6,651 bases of DNA from Candidatus Omnitrophota bacterium (GTDB taxonomy: Bacteria > Omnitrophota > Gorgyraeia > Gygaellales > Profunditerraquicolaceae). Made by a program: the position numbers and the translations under genes. The notes below the pieces were generated by a model that worked only from the letters and a program-made list of their open reading frames with translations, had not been told where the DNA came from and did no database searches. Shown here in pieces: positions 1-6,026 of the stretch. Location of the stretch: the NCBI GenBank assembly GCA_028717985.1, contig JAQUMS010000067.1, positions 1-6,651 on the forward strand, given 5' to 3'. Each line of letters opens with the position of its first letter. Position 1 is the stretch's first letter.

Positions 1-36
1 CCCAAGTAATTTGGATTTTTTTATCAATCGTGCCAT
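1..36 (-). CDS. Start of an unidentified downstream gene (partial, 3' end outside window)
   Basis: An ATG at 36-34 opens a frame that stays open to the window edge and gives MARLIKKIQITW. It is preceded by a good Shine-Dalgarno sequence, GGGGAG at 50-45, with an 8-nt spacer. It begins inside the last codons of larC (13-nt overlap), as expected for the next member of a translationally coupled operon. Twelve residues are too few to identify a family. The N-terminus is basic and does not look like a signal peptide or a LarA start as I know it. Position directly after larEBC makes a nickel or Lar-related role possible, but this is only context. An unrelated housekeeping gene is equally likely. 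Confidence 0.6.
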   Translation of the reverse strand, partial: MARLIKKSKLLG

Positions 37-1208
37 GATTTTTTCTCCCCGAGACTTTTATGAACGGCTTCAAACACCTGCTTTAACGGGATTTTTTTTG
101 TTTCGGCTATTTTTTTACAATCCTCATATTCAGGAATTACGCTCGTAACAATTCCGTTCAATACTCCCGCGTTGACCCTGACGCGCCCCAGGGAAGTAGA
201 AATTTCCCTTGGCTGTTTCAGCAACTTCATCCTATCCGCCGGATACATACGGACACCGAATGTAGGGATCTCCCTGAAGATCAATCCGGCTATTTTTTCA
301 GCTATTTCACGCCGGCATAAAACACTCAGCATATACGCCGGACGGTTTTTCTTCATAAAAATAGGCGTCATAAAAACATCAACCGCCCCCTCCTTGAACA
401 ATAATTCGAACGCGTACGCGATTATCTCCGGAGACGTATTATCAATATTGGTTTCAATAACCATAATCTCATCGGTATTTCCCCGCGTTCCAGCCGCTTT
501 CTCCCCGATATAAACCCTCAGGAGGTTCGGAACAGGTAAATCCGCGTCTCCCGCCCCATACCCGATATTTTTGATAACCATCTCCGGCATGGGTCCGAAA
601 TTACAGGCGATATTTTTCATAACCGCCGCACCGGTAGGAGTTACCAGTTCGCCGGCAACACCGCTGGAATAAACAGGAATATTTTTAAGCAGAAATCCCG
701 CGGCGGGGGCAGGCACCGGCAATGTCCCGTGGCGGCACAAAACAAAACCGCTTCCGATATTCAAAGAAGAAGCATATATTTTTTCGAGCCCAAACAATTC
801 AAGGGCGATTAACACCCCGGTAACATCAATAATGGCGTCTGTGTCTCCTATCTCATGCAAAAAAATATCTTTTTTATCGCGGTTGTGGACCACGGACTCA
901 GAGAGAGCCAAATCATCAAATATTTCTATGGCTTTTGTTTTAATACCTTCGGAAAGCCCGCTTTTTTTTATCAGGGCTTTGACGCGCGAAGGATCATGAT
1001 GCAGGTGGGAATTTTTAATTTTTACCGTGAATTTTGTGCCGGCTATCCCCCTACGTTCGGTTTTCACCGCGGACAACGAATATCCCGGCACGTCAATTTT
1101 GCGCAATTCTTTCTTTAACGCGTTCAAAGATAATCCGGCATCGAGCAAAGCACCAATAAGCATGTCCCCGCTTACCCCGGAAAAACAATCAAAATACGCT
1201 ATTTTCAT
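24..1208 (-). CDS. larC: LarC, nickel-pincer cofactor nickel insertase (CTP-dependent cyclometallase)
   Basis: A complete 394-residue LarC (formerly DUF111). In the family, LarC inserts Ni into pyridinium-3,5-bisthiocarboxylic acid mononucleotide at the expense of CTP, the last step of NPN cofactor synthesis in the cytoplasm. Visible hallmarks are the N-terminal YFDCFSGVSGDMLIGALLD (5-23), a short His cluster HLHH (68-71), FLHEIGDTDAIID (116-128), RHGTLPVPAPA (159-169), GELVTPTGAA (186-195), then the C-terminal LarC2 part with IETNID (251-256), AVDVFMTPIFMKKNRP (275-290) and FGVR (317-320). Length is close to the usual size. The ATG lies 2 nt after the larB stop with only a weak purine stretch upstream, so translation is probably coupled to larB. 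The LarC1 and LarC2 halves sit in one uninterrupted frame. Two usually conserved spots differ: the segment I expect as NIDDMNPE reads NIDNTSPE, and the usual ET-S/T-TLGVR reads EIPTFGVR. Family assignment is secure. Activity is inferred. Confidence 0.93.
   Translation of the reverse strand: MKIAYFDCFSGVSGDMLIGALLDAGLSLNALKKELRKIDVPGYSLSAVKTERRGIAGTKFTVKIKNSHLHHDPSRVKALIKKSGLSEGIKTKAIEIFDDLALSESVVHNRDKKDIFLHEIGDTDAIIDVTGVLIALELFGLEKIYASSLNIGSGFVLCRHGTLPVPAPAAGFLLKNIPVYSSGVAGELVTPTGAAVMKNIACNFGPMPEMVIKNIGYGAGDADLPVPNLLRVYIGEKAAGTRGNTDEIMVIETNIDNTSPEIIAYAFELLFKEGAVDVFMTPIFMKKNRPAYMLSVLCRREIAEKIAGLIFREIPTFGVRMYPADRMKLLKQPREISTSLGRVRVNAGVLNGIVTSVIPEYEDCKKIAETKKIPLKQVFEAVHKSLGEKKSWHD
45..50 (-). 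promoter_or_regulatory. Ribosome binding site of the gene after larC
   Basis: GGGGAG on the minus strand, 8 nt before the ATG at 36. It lies within the larC coding sequence. It is the main evidence that this ATG, and not a random in-frame ATG, starts a real gene. Confidence 0.6.
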
Positions 1209-1210
1209 GG

Positions 1211-1963
1211 TTATCTCTTATTTTTAAGCATGATTCCTGCGAAATATCCCGCTCCAAAACCATTGTCTATATTTACCACGGCGATACCAGGAACACAGGA
1301 ATTAAGCATCGTCAACAGTGCTGAAAGCCCCTTAAAACTGGAACCGTACCCCACGCTTGTCGGCACGGCAATCAAAGGAACATCAACCAAACTCCCCACC
1401 AGGCTGGGCAAAACCCCGTCCATTCCCGCAACAACAATAATAATGCCGGCATTTAAGATTTTTTCTTTATGGTTCAAAAGCCGGTGCAGGCCCGCCACTC
1501 CGACATCAAACAAACGGTCCACGCGCGCGCCAAGGATCTCAGCGGTTATTGCCGCTTCTTCCGCGACGGGAATATCAGATGTCCCGGCGCTAATGACCAA
1601 AACCGGCTTACCTGATGCCTTCTTTTTATTTTTCCCGATAATAACAATCCTGGCGGATTCAAAATATTCCGCGGAGGGACTTAAAGACTTCAGAACTTCA
1701 TAAACCTCTTTTCCCGCCTTAGTGGCCATTACAAATTTCGAACCGGCAAACATCCGTTCGGCAATTTTCCGTATCTGGGAAAGAGTTTTATTCTGGCAAA
1801 AAATAACTTCCGGGAACCCGCGCCTGATATCGCGGTGCGTATCAACTTTGGCAAAACGCAAATCCTCAAAATACGCGTGCCTGAACTTTTTCATCGCTTC
1901 GGGCACGTCAAGAGACCCGTCTTTAACTTTTTTAAAGATGCTTTCAATTTCTTGTCGCCGCAC
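1211..1963 (-). CDS. larB: LarB, pyridinium-3,5-biscarboxylic acid mononucleotide synthase
   Basis: A full-length 250-residue LarB. The family carboxylates C5 of the pyridinium ring of nicotinic acid adenine dinucleotide with CO2/bicarbonate and hydrolyses the phosphoanhydride, giving the biscarboxylated mononucleotide that LarE then sulfurates. The N-terminal part carries DIRRGFPEVIF (45-55). The C-terminal half is a PurE (AIR carboxylase)-like domain: SAGTSDIPVAEEAA (125-138), FDVGVAGLHRLL (152-163), VVAGMDGVLPSLVGSLVDVP (177-196), PTSVGYGSSFKG (201-212) and NSCVPGIAVVNIDNGFGAG (221-239). Cys223 in the last motif matches the conserved cysteine that forms a covalent adduct with the nicotinamide-type ring in characterised LarB. 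The start is a GTG supported by AAAGG about 9 nt upstream, inside the end of larE, with a 20-nt overlap. The PurE-like domain could be confused with purE, but the LarB N-terminal motif and the larE/larC neighbours settle it. Confidence 0.95.
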   Translation of the reverse strand: MRRQEIESIFKKVKDGSLDVPEAMKKFRHAYFEDLRFAKVDTHRDIRRGFPEVIFCQNKTLSQIRKIAERMFAGSKFVMATKAGKEVYEVLKSLSPSAEYFESARIVIIGKNKKKASGKPVLVISAGTSDIPVAEEAAITAEILGARVDRLFDVGVAGLHRLLNHKEKILNAGIIIVVAGMDGVLPSLVGSLVDVPLIAVPTSVGYGSSFKGLSALLTMLNSCVPGIAVVNIDNGFGAGYFAGIMLKNKR

Positions 1964-2786
1964 CAGTTATTTCCTTTCCCAGAATTTCATTCATACTTCC
2001 GGTCCTGTATCCCTGCAGATCAAGGGTTACATACGTATACCCGAGTTTCTTCAGATATTTCACAATACAATTCCGTTCTTTATCTTTTAAAAAAAGTGAG
2101 AAATCCGCAGGCTCAACTTCTATCCGTATTAACTCGCCGTATACTCGTATCCTGCACTGACTGACGCCCTTCTTCATCAAGAATTCTTCAGCCCGGTTCA
2201 CGCGCCGTATTCCCTCTCTGTTAAGCATCCTGCCGTATGGGAACCTGCCGGCCAAACAGGCAAACGAAGGCTTATTCCAGGTAGGCAATCCCATTGTACG
2301 GGAAAGTAAACGGATATCTTTTTTTGTAAGCCCCGCTTCCTGAAGAGGATGACGGACTCCGAATTCCTTCGCGGCGATTGTTCCGGGGCGAAAATCCTTT
2401 AAATCATCGGTATTCAGTCCGTCAGCGATAAACGCGATCTTACGCTGAGCCGCGATCTTTTTCAGGCTGGAAAACAATTCCTTTTTGCAATAGTAACACC
2501 TGTCCGGAGGATTAGCGGCGAAATTCTTGTTTTCCAGTTCCCGCGTCTTTACGATACGATGGCCGGCACAGAGAAACCGCGCAACGCGCCTGCTTTCATT
2601 CAATTCACGGGAAGGAAAAACTTCCGAATCACCGGTTACGGCGATAACCGAATCCCCCAAAATATGTTTCGCCGTTTTCAATAAAAAAGAACTGTCCACG
2701 CCTCCTGAAAAAGCGATTACAACACTCCCCATACGGCAAAGGATTTTCTCTAATGTATTAAGTTTTTTGCGCGCGTTTTTGAGCAA
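1944..2786 (-). CDS. larE: LarE, ATP-dependent sulfur transferase for nickel-pincer cofactor synthesis
   Basis: LarE is a PP-loop (N-type ATP pyrophosphatase) enzyme that adenylates the substrate carboxylates and replaces them with thiocarboxylates. The PP-loop SGGVDSS is at about 27-33 with the TTG start used here. Further motifs are RCYYCKKELF, DGLNTDD, the active-site segment NKPSFACLAGRFPYG and the C-terminal LDLQGYRTGSMNE. The open frame extends up to 2885, which would overlap mazG by 128 nt. Possible starts are ATG 2885, ATG 2831, TTG 2816, TTG 2786 and ATG 2732, and none has a convincing Shine-Dalgarno site. I chose 2786 (280 aa) because it matches the usual family length, puts the ACL cysteine at about 177 (Cys176 in the L. 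plantarum enzyme), and avoids the stretch where the mazG frame is itself conserved. ATG 2831 is the main alternative. The two cysteines of RCYYC plus the ACL cysteine form the three-cysteine pattern of [4Fe-4S] LarE proteins. The family call is firm and the start is uncertain. Confidence 0.9.
   Translation of the reverse strand: MLKNARKKLNTLEKILCRMGSVVIAFSGGVDSSFLLKTAKHILGDSVIAVTGDSEVFPSRELNESRRVARFLCAGHRIVKTRELENKNFAANPPDRCYYCKKELFSSLKKIAAQRKIAFIADGLNTDDLKDFRPGTIAAKEFGVRHPLQEAGLTKKDIRLLSRTMGLPTWNKPSFACLAGRFPYGRMLNREGIRRVNRAEEFLMKKGVSQCRIRVYGELIRIEVEPADFSLFLKDKERNCIVKYLKKLGYTYVTLDLQGYRTGSMNEILGKEITGAATRN
1973..1980 (-). promoter_or_regulatory. Ribosome binding site of larB, supporting a GTG start
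   Basis: The minus strand reads GGGAAAGG about 9 nt before GTG at 1963. No ATG gives a full-length LarB in this frame, so this site decides the non-ATG start. It lies inside the last codons of larE, so larB translation is probably coupled to larE. Confidence 0.6.
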
Positions 2787-3189
2787 ACGCCCGTCTTTTT
2801 TTTCGCTGTTTTTCAATTTTTTTGATATCATTCCAGTTTTTGATGATATCTCTGGTGGAAGAAACTTTTGTTTTGCCGAAGACATGCGGATGGCGGCGTT
2901 TTAATTTACGGATAAGCCCGTCAATCACATCCTCTATGGTGAACTTCTTATTTTTCGAAGCGATCCGGGCATTGAACATCACGTGCAAAAGCAAATCACC
3001 CAGTTCCTCCTTCGTGTGAGCATAATCGCGTTTACCCACCGTGGCGATAAATTCGCCGACTTCCTCTTTGAGATGCGGAACCAGAGACCGATGCGTCTGT
3101 TCCCGGTCCCACATACAGCCGCGGGGGCCGTGCAGTTTTTTGAATACGCCTTTTAATTCAGTAAATTTCGTCGTGGGATGTTTTTTCAT
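2758..3189 (-). CDS. mazG: MazG-type nucleoside triphosphate pyrophosphohydrolase (single domain)
   Basis: A 143-residue, one-domain MazG protein of the all-alpha NTP pyrophosphatase superfamily. These enzymes hydrolyse (d)NTPs, including damaged ones, to NMP and pyrophosphate with Mg2+. The N-terminal signature GPRGCMWDREQTHRSL (21-36) is followed by the metal-binding helices KEEVGE (41-46: Glu42, Glu43, Glu46) and KEELGDLLLHV (60-70: Glu62, Asp65), then RHPHVFG (99-105) and KNWNDIKKIEK (117-127). E. coli MazG is about 263 residues with two tandem domains, and only one is present here. The tail after about residue 128 is lysine/arginine-rich and low in complexity, where the sequence also starts to encode larE in another frame. 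The ATG overlaps the nth stop as ATGA, with no clear Shine-Dalgarno site, so translation is likely coupled to nth. Preference for a particular damaged nucleotide cannot be read from the sequence. Confidence 0.92.
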   Translation of the reverse strand: MKKHPTTKFTELKGVFKKLHGPRGCMWDREQTHRSLVPHLKEEVGEFIATVGKRDYAHTKEELGDLLLHVMFNARIASKNKKFTIEDVIDGLIRKLKRRHPHVFGKTKVSSTRDIIKNWNDIKKIEKQRKKRRAFAQKRAQKT

Positions 3190-3827
3190 TTAAGGCCGGG
3201 GTAAAATTTTTTCTTCGAAGGGCACAACGCGCCCAGGACACACTCAGGGCATTTCGGTTTTTTAGCCGCGCATATTTTTCTCCCATGTTCAATCAGAAGG
3301 TAAGAAAAATGCCCCCATTCTTTTTTAAGTATAAGCCGCATCAAATCCTGCTCAACCTTTTCCGGAGTATCATGCCCGGTCAATCCCAGCCTCTGGCTGA
3401 GCCGTAACACATGTGTATCAACCGCAATACCGGATGTTTTGCCAAAGGCGTTATAAAGAACGATATTCGCGGTCTTACGCGCGACACCGGGAAGTTGTAT
3501 CAACTCTTTCATGGACTCAGGTACTTTTCCGTTAAATTCCTGTACGATTTTTTGGGCCGCGGCAATAATGTTTTTGGCTTTAGCATGGTAAAATCCCGCG
3601 GAATAAATTTCTTTTTCAAATGTTTTCAGGTCCGCCGCCGCGTAATCCTTCACGGTCTTGTATTTCTTAAACAATTCCGCCGTAACTATATTCACCCTGA
3701 CATCCGTGCATTGGGCGGAAAGAACAGTCGCCACCAGAAGCTGCATCGGATCAGCATAATGCAACGCTATCGCGGCACCAGGATATTCTTTTTTGAGGAT
3801 ACTGATTATTGCCTGTATAGTACTCAT
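3186..3827 (-). CDS. nth: Endonuclease III, DNA glycosylase/AP lyase
   Basis: A 213-residue Nth, close to the E. coli length of 211. It removes oxidised pyrimidines from DNA and nicks abasic sites in base-excision repair. The helix-hairpin-helix LPGVARKTA (112-120) contains the catalytic lysine Lys118, and the GPD-type loop GIAVDTHV (133-140) contains Asp137; these correspond to E. coli Lys120 and Asp138. The C-terminal iron-sulfur loop has Cys186, Cys193, Cys196 and Cys202 with the canonical Cys-x6-Cys-x2-Cys-x5-Cys spacing, so the [4Fe-4S] cluster should form. LSAQCTD (36-42) is the usual N-terminal motif. The ATG is 10 nt after the yihY stop with no strong Shine-Dalgarno site. The stop overlaps the mazG start as ATGA. 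MutY is excluded by length and by the nth-type catalytic lysine. Pairing with mazG makes sense as genome protection, with one gene acting on DNA and the other on the nucleotide pool. Confidence 0.97.
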   Translation of the reverse strand: MSTIQAIISILKKEYPGAAIALHYADPMQLLVATVLSAQCTDVRVNIVTAELFKKYKTVKDYAAADLKTFEKEIYSAGFYHAKAKNIIAAAQKIVQEFNGKVPESMKELIQLPGVARKTANIVLYNAFGKTSGIAVDTHVLRLSQRLGLTGHDTPEKVEQDLMRLILKKEWGHFSYLLIEHGRKICAAKKPKCPECVLGALCPSKKKFYPGLK

Positions 3828-3837
3828 AGTATGAATA

Positions 3838-5157
3838 TTATAGTTCTTTCAACAATTTATTGGACGGTGATTTACGGATAAGTTCACTGAAATTCTCAAA
3901 TGATTCGCTAAGCTTCCGCAATTCCTCAGTCCGCGCGATCGGAATATCGCTCGTCCCTTTATTATCTAAAGCATCCGCTACGTACTGAATGGTCAGCACA
4001 TTAATATCCCGCGCGGGCTGATACGAAACCTGCCTGAAATCCCGTTCTCTGATCTCCGAAACAATTCCGGTTTCCACCAGTTCAAAAAGCAGATCGCTTA
4101 CTAACCGTATAGGAATTTCAAGGGAATCGGAGATATGCGCCGCGGTAAGCGGCTTCTGCCCCGCGGAAAAACGCTTGGACAGAACAGCTACAATCTGCAG
4201 AGAAAGCAGGCGTTTAAACGAATAACTGACATTAAGGCAGTCATGCTCAAATTCATATGTATCAACGTTCTGGTGCGCGAACGCTATTTCCGTCCCGAAC
4301 AAGACGATCCTCCAGCTTAACTGCATCCATATCAAGAACAGCGGCAAAGCGGCAAAACTCCCGTAAATAGCGTTGGTATTTGCCACTCCCACCTGGAAAG
4401 TGATATAAATACACTGGACAATCTGGTAAATAGTCCCGGCGATAATCCCACCCAAAAGGCCCGATTTCAAAGTAACCTTGGTATTGGGCATAAAAATATA
4501 AATAAAGGTAAATAAAACCCAGACCATAACAAACGGAAGCAGGTTCAAAAGAAAAAAGACGGCATGGCTTAAGGACCCGATAGCTAAAAGTTTTCCGGCT
4601 ATCAGTGTGATCTGGGTCCGAATGAACACGGTAAGACCGCTTGAGGCGATAACTAAAAACGGGCAGATCAGCATCATGGAAAGATAATCGCTGATTTTCC
4701 TGCCTAAGGTACGGCCGCGTTTAACTCCCCATATTTCGTTAAACGATTCTTCAATGCTGTTTAAAACTTTAACAACCGTCCAGAACAGCATGATCACTCC
4801 GATGCCGGCGATTAATCCGCCCTTAGTGTCTTCAAGAAGATTATTGGCAAAACTTATAACCTGCATCAGGGTCGCTTCCTGCCCGGGGAATTTCTCCAAT
4901 AACTGTTTTTCAAGTATCTTCTCAAATCCAAAACCTTTGGCAATACCAAACGCCATCGCGGCAACCGGAACGATGGAAAGCAGTGAATAAAACGTCAAAG
5001 CCGACGCGCTTAACTGGCATTTATTGCCGTAAAATTCACGCACGGCAAGGACTAAAACCCTGAGGTGCTTTATCAGAAACAACTGTTTCCGGGGAAGTTT
5101 TTTGGAATGGATCCTCCAGATATCTGTTTGAAGGAATGTTTTAACTTTTGACAGCAT
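3838..5157 (-). CDS. YihY/BrkB-family inner membrane protein with C-terminal winged helix
   Basis: A 439-residue protein of the YihY/UPF0761 family, once misnamed ribonuclease BN. The typical start FLQTDIWRI (8-16) and signature SASALTFYSLLSIVPVAAMAFGIAKG (50-75, first membrane segment) are clear, as are SIEESFNEIWGVKRGR (134-149) and NAIYGSFAALPLFLIWMQLSW (262-282). Six membrane segments can be placed at roughly 50-72, 113-137, 157-180, 200-225, 235-258 and 268-292. After the membrane part, about residues 315-372 read like a winged helix (PLTAAHISDSLEIPIRLVSD, then a second helix LLFELVETGIV), followed by a polar tail. The frame is open to 5253, but the ATG at 5157 is chosen because AAGGAG lies just upstream and the family N-terminus begins there. 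A promoter at 5210-5238 fits a leader of about 45 nt, making this the first gene of the unit. Substrate and function are not established for the family. Nuclease activity should not be assumed. Confidence 0.92.
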   Translation of the reverse strand: MLSKVKTFLQTDIWRIHSKKLPRKQLFLIKHLRVLVLAVREFYGNKCQLSASALTFYSLLSIVPVAAMAFGIAKGFGFEKILEKQLLEKFPGQEATLMQVISFANNLLEDTKGGLIAGIGVIMLFWTVVKVLNSIEESFNEIWGVKRGRTLGRKISDYLSMMLICPFLVIASSGLTVFIRTQITLIAGKLLAIGSLSHAVFFLLNLLPFVMVWVLFTFIYIFMPNTKVTLKSGLLGGIIAGTIYQIVQCIYITFQVGVANTNAIYGSFAALPLFLIWMQLSWRIVLFGTEIAFAHQNVDTYEFEHDCLNVSYSFKRLLSLQIVAVLSKRFSAGQKPLTAAHISDSLEIPIRLVSDLLFELVETGIVSEIRERDFRQVSYQPARDINVLTIQYVADALDNKGTSDIPIARTEELRKLSESFENFSELIRKSPSNKLLKEL

Positions 5158-5158
5158 A

Positions 5159-5167
5159 CCTCTCCTT
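5159..5167 (-). promoter_or_regulatory. Ribosome binding site that fixes the yihY start
   Basis: The minus strand reads AAGGAGAGG ending 1 nt before ATG 5157, with the AAGGAG core 4 nt from the start codon. It favours this ATG over the upstream in-frame ATG at 5253, which lies in the arm of the terminator-like hairpin and would start upstream of the predicted promoter. Confidence 0.75.
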
Positions 5168-5209
5168 GTTTTAAACCCGCCGGCATAAAAAACAACCATA
5201 TACTTCGTC

Positions 5210-5238
5210 ATTATATCCTGAATAAAGGCCCCGCGCAA
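5210..5238 (-). promoter_or_regulatory. Sigma-70-like promoter of the yihY-nth-mazG-lar unit
   Basis: On the minus strand, TTGCGC (5238-5233) is followed by a 17-nt spacer and a perfect TATAAT (5215-5210). Transcription would start near 5203, about 45 nt before the yihY ATG. The -35 matches TTGACA at three of six positions. The site sits just downstream of the phoU terminator-like hairpin, where a promoter for the next operon is expected. Confidence 0.6.
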
Positions 5239-5251
5239 GATGAGAGAATAC

Positions 5252-5281
5252 AAGGGGCGCGTTTTGTTAAACGCGCCCCTT
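5252..5281 (-). terminator. GC-rich hairpin after phoU, probable terminator
   Basis: A perfect 13-bp inverted repeat (5252-5264 with 5269-5281) with a 4-nt loop; the inner ten pairs include eight G-C pairs. On the minus strand it lies 26 nt after the phoU stop and is followed by a T-rich but interrupted run (TTGTATTCTCTC), which is weaker than a classical U-tract. Termination of the pst-phoU transcript is the likeliest role. A transcript-stabilising 3' structure is an alternative. Confidence 0.65.
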
Positions 5282-5306
5282 TGATGAATATACCAGCCGG
5301 TATGGT

Positions 5307-5972
5307 TTACAGGTCTTCTCTATGATGACGCACAACTTTCGCTTCCACCATATAAATCACATCTTCGGCAATATTGGTAGTATGATCACATATCCTTTCA
5401 AGATACCGCGCGATCAAAAGCAGCTGAACAGCCCTATCAGCTGTCTTGGGGTCTTTCGCCATATAATCGTTTATCAGTTCTTCCTGAACGCGGTTGCGAA
5501 GCTGGTCCGCTTCGGCATCCGACAACATCACGCGCTTGGCCAACTCCACATCCTTTTTGATAAAAGAATCTATCGCGTCACGCACCATGTTCTGGGCAAT
5601 CGTAGATAATTTCGGGATATCGATCAAAGGCTTTAATAACGGCTTATCTATGATCTCCAGAGACCTCTGGCATATATCCACGGCCAAATCCGCGATACGT
5701 TCAAGTTCCCCGTTAATTTTCATGCCTGTGGTAATAAACCGCAGATCGCTTGCCAGCGGCTGATAACGGGCTATAAGATCTATACACCGTTCGTCTATCG
5801 CCAGCTCAAGCTGGTCAATCTGGTTATCAAAATCAATAACGCCAAGCGCCTGCGCTTTATCGCGGTTCTTTAACGCCTCAATTGATTTATAGATCGCCTC
5901 CTGGGCCATCGTTCCTATTTTCAGGATGTCCTGGTATAATTCTTTTAATTCTTCGTCAAAATGCCTTTCCAT
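5307..5972 (-). CDS. phoU: PhoU, phosphate uptake regulator
   Basis: A 221-residue PhoU made of two PhoU three-helix repeats. In known systems it is a peripheral cytoplasmic protein that binds metal clusters, links the Pst transporter to the phosphate-sensing histidine kinase, and restrains phosphate uptake when phosphate is plentiful. The two metal-binding E/D-xxx-D motifs are visible in equivalent places: ELERIADLAVDIC (89-101) and YLERICDHTTNIAEDVIY (190-207). ARYQPLASDLRFI (68-80) is the typical first-repeat motif and QLLLIARYLERICDH its second-repeat counterpart. The N-terminus MERHFDEELKEL is standard. The ATG has a near-perfect AAGGAGG 7 nt upstream. It follows pstB in the usual order, 141 nt away, with inverted repeats in between. 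No PhoR/PhoB genes are in view, so the regulatory partner is unknown. Confidence 0.96.
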   Translation of the reverse strand: MERHFDEELKELYQDILKIGTMAQEAIYKSIEALKNRDKAQALGVIDFDNQIDQLELAIDERCIDLIARYQPLASDLRFITTGMKINGELERIADLAVDICQRSLEIIDKPLLKPLIDIPKLSTIAQNMVRDAIDSFIKKDVELAKRVMLSDAEADQLRNRVQEELINDYMAKDPKTADRAVQLLLIARYLERICDHTTNIAEDVIYMVEAKVVRHHREDL

Positions 5973-5979
5973 AACAAAA

Positions 5980-5986
5980 CCTCCTT
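5980..5986 (-). promoter_or_regulatory. Strong ribosome binding site of phoU
   Basis: AAGGAGG on the minus strand with a 7-nt spacer to ATG 5972. Its first two A residues belong to the 3' arm of the hairpin at 5985-6015, so folding of that hairpin could affect ribosome access. Confidence 0.8.
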
Positions 5987-6015
5987 AAACTTTCCGGCGA
6001 AGCTGGAAAGTTTAA
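5985..6015. repeat. Inverted repeat touching the phoU ribosome binding site
   Basis: TTAAACTTTCC (5985-5995) pairs perfectly with GGAAAGTTTAA (6005-6015), an 11-bp stem. On the minus strand the inner bases add one mismatch and two more pairs around a 3-nt loop. No T-run follows on either strand, so it is unlikely to be an intrinsic terminator. It could be a 5'-leader structure of phoU, a processing site in the pstB-phoU transcript, or a protein-binding palindrome. Confidence 0.75.
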
Positions 6016-6026
6016 CTCCGAAGCTT

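Noticed and set aside
1211..1963. Reading larB as purE (phosphoribosylaminoimidazole carboxylase)
   Set aside because: Only the C-terminal half is PurE-like. The N-terminal DIRRGFPEVIF motif, the SCVPGIAVVNIDNGFGAG motif and the larE/larC neighbours identify LarB.
3837..3842. Perfect TATAAT on the minus strand just before nth
   Set aside because: No acceptable -35 is found at 16-18 nt spacing, and a start there would leave almost no leader. It also overlaps the stop codon of yihY, so it looks like chance.
172..3881. Several plus-strand open frames of 60-157 codons opposite larC, larB, larE, mazG and nth
   Set aside because: All lie antisense to clearly recognised genes, have low-complexity or unnatural compositions and no family motifs. 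They are shadows of the coding strand.
5158..5253. N-terminal extension of the YihY protein to the ATG at 5253
   Set aside because: The extension starts in the arm of the hairpin and upstream of the predicted promoter, has no Shine-Dalgarno site, and precedes the usual family N-terminus. ATG 5157 has AAGGAG directly upstream.
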